Positions 6,539 through 7,232 of a stretch of 7,232 nt of DNA are shown piece by piece. Below the pieces are notes generated by a model that saw nothing but the letters and a program-made list of their open reading frames with translations, made no database searches and was not told the origin of the DNA. The stretch comes from JAPEKQ01 sp964597945 (GTDB lineage Bacteria > Joyebacterota > Joyebacteria > Joyebacterales > Joyebacteraceae), in NCBI GenBank assembly GCA_964597945.1, contig CAZRAD010000131.1, forward strand, positions 1 through 7,232. The letters run 5' to 3'. The position numbers were made by a program, and so were the translations under genes. Each line of letters begins with the position of its first letter. The first letter of the stretch is position 1.

Positions 6539-7232
6539 ATGAGCATTCTCTCCAGGTACGTTCTCAAGCAGCATGCGGCACCGGCCCTGGCCGGTCTTGC
6601 CATATTTTACTTCGTGCTGTCTATGGACTTCCTCGTCGACTATCTGAACCTGTTCATCGCCAAGGGGGTTCCCGGGCTCTCCGTCCTCGAGGCCTTCATG
6701 CTGAGTCTCGCGTGGATGACCTTCCTCGCGGTGCCCATGGCCGTGATGGTCTCTGTTCTGACCGCGTTCGGCAGGCTCTCCGCCGATAGCGAGATCACGG
6801 CCGTGAAAGCGTCCGGCATCAACATCCTGACGCTGATCCGTCCGGTCATCGTGGCCGGACTCGTCGTCTCGGTCGGACTCTTCGTGTTCGGGAACAGGGT
6901 GCTTCCCGCAGCCAATCATCGGCTCAAGACCCTTCTGGTCGACATCCACAGGATTCAGCCGCTCGCGACCGTCGAGCCGGGCGTTCTCACGGAACTGCCT
7001 GGAGGCTACAGCATCATCGTCGACCGCATGGACGCGGGCTCCTCCGAGATCTGGGGCGTCAAGATCCACCGCGTTGAATCCAACCAGCCGACACAGACGA
7101 TCGTCGCTGAGCGCGGAGTGCTGTCGGTCGGCGCCATCACCGATGCCCTGCGAATCGAGCTCTTCGACGGAGAGATTCACGAGGTGGACCCGGCTGACCT
7201 GACGAAATACAACCGGATGCTATTCGACAGCC
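6539..7232 (+). CDS. LptF/LptG-family lipopolysaccharide export permease (5' part, cut by window end)
   Basis: The first 231 codons of a YjgP/YjgQ-family protein are present; the family is usually about 360 residues or more, so the C-terminal part lies beyond the window. LptF and LptG form the inner-membrane core of the LptB2FG transporter, which extracts lipopolysaccharide and passes it to LptC/A/D. Visible features are the N-terminal LSRYVLKQ, which matches the usual family start, and TM1 (about 12-37). They also include TM2 (about 50-76), followed by the signature FGRLSADSEITAVKASGI (77-94), TM3 (about 98-120), and VLPAANHRL (121-129). From about 140 the periplasmic beta-jellyroll domain begins, with EPGVL, an AERG motif (190-193) and LFDGEIHEV (208-216). 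GRLSADSE looks more LptF-like than LptG-like, but the two cannot be told apart safely here, so no symbol is given. ATG at 6539 is preferred; GTG at 6530, in frame, would add three residues. The Shine-Dalgarno match is weak. It is transcribed divergently from sprA. Confidence 0.92.
   Translation, partial: MSILSRYVLKQHAAPALAGLAIFYFVLSMDFLVDYLNLFIAKGVPGLSVLEAFMLSLAWMTFLAVPMAVMVSVLTAFGRLSADSEITAVKASGINILTLIRPVIVAGLVVSVGLFVFGNRVLPAANHRLKTLLVDIHRIQPLATVEPGVLTELPGGYSIIVDRMDAGSSEIWGVKIHRVESNQPTQTIVAERGVLSVGAITDALRIELFDGEIHEVDPADLTKYNRMLFDS

Noticed and set aside
6452..7180. A 242-codon open frame on the minus strand, antisense to the LptF/LptG-family gene
   Set aside because: The translation is rich in Asp, His, Arg and Gly and shows no family features, while the plus strand encodes clear transmembrane segments and LptF/G motifs across the same bases.

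Overview
The window carries one very large gene on the minus strand, filling about 88% of the sequence, and the 5' part of a second gene on the plus strand, divided by a 164-base divergent intergenic region. By eye the DNA is GC-rich (roughly 60%), coding density is high, and both genes encode envelope proteins of a diderm (two-membrane) bacterium. The large gene is a SprA/Sov homologue, the outer-membrane translocon of the type IX secretion system (T9SS). That system is largely confined to the Fibrobacterota-Chlorobiota-Bacteroidota (FCB) superphylum. GC-rich composition, Arg-rich coding and the diverged barrel argue against a typical Bacteroidota genome. They fit better with a GC-rich FCB-related lineage such as Eisenbacteria, Krumholzibacteriota, Latescibacterota, Zixibacteria or Gemmatimonadota. 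The exact phylum cannot be read from this sequence.

Layout: positions 1-17 hold too little sequence to interpret. Positions 18-6374 (minus) are sprA, 2118 codons, complete, with a signal peptide, a 13-residue tandem-repeat linker, the SprA N-terminal and core motifs, an Asp-rich segment, a highly charged disordered insertion, and a C-terminal Phe typical of outer-membrane barrels. Positions 6375-6538 are the divergent regulatory region: an AT-rich island that could serve promoters on both strands, and a strong hairpin just upstream of the sprA start. Positions 6539-7232 (plus) are the first 231 codons of an LptF/LptG-family permease of the lipopolysaccharide export machine, cut by the window edge.

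The two genes are not known to act in one complex, but both serve outer-membrane biogenesis and export. SprA passes folded proteins with T9SS signals across the outer membrane. LptF/G extracts lipopolysaccharide from the inner membrane and sends it to the cell surface, where many T9SS cargoes are anchored. No other T9SS gene (gldK-N, porV, porU, plug or a C-terminal-domain cargo) is visible. I see no tRNA, rRNA, CRISPR array or insertion sequence. The most notable features lie inside sprA: two independent in-frame tandem duplications near the N-terminus and a charge-segregated insertion in the barrel half. I do not see a wholly new multi-gene system in this window.
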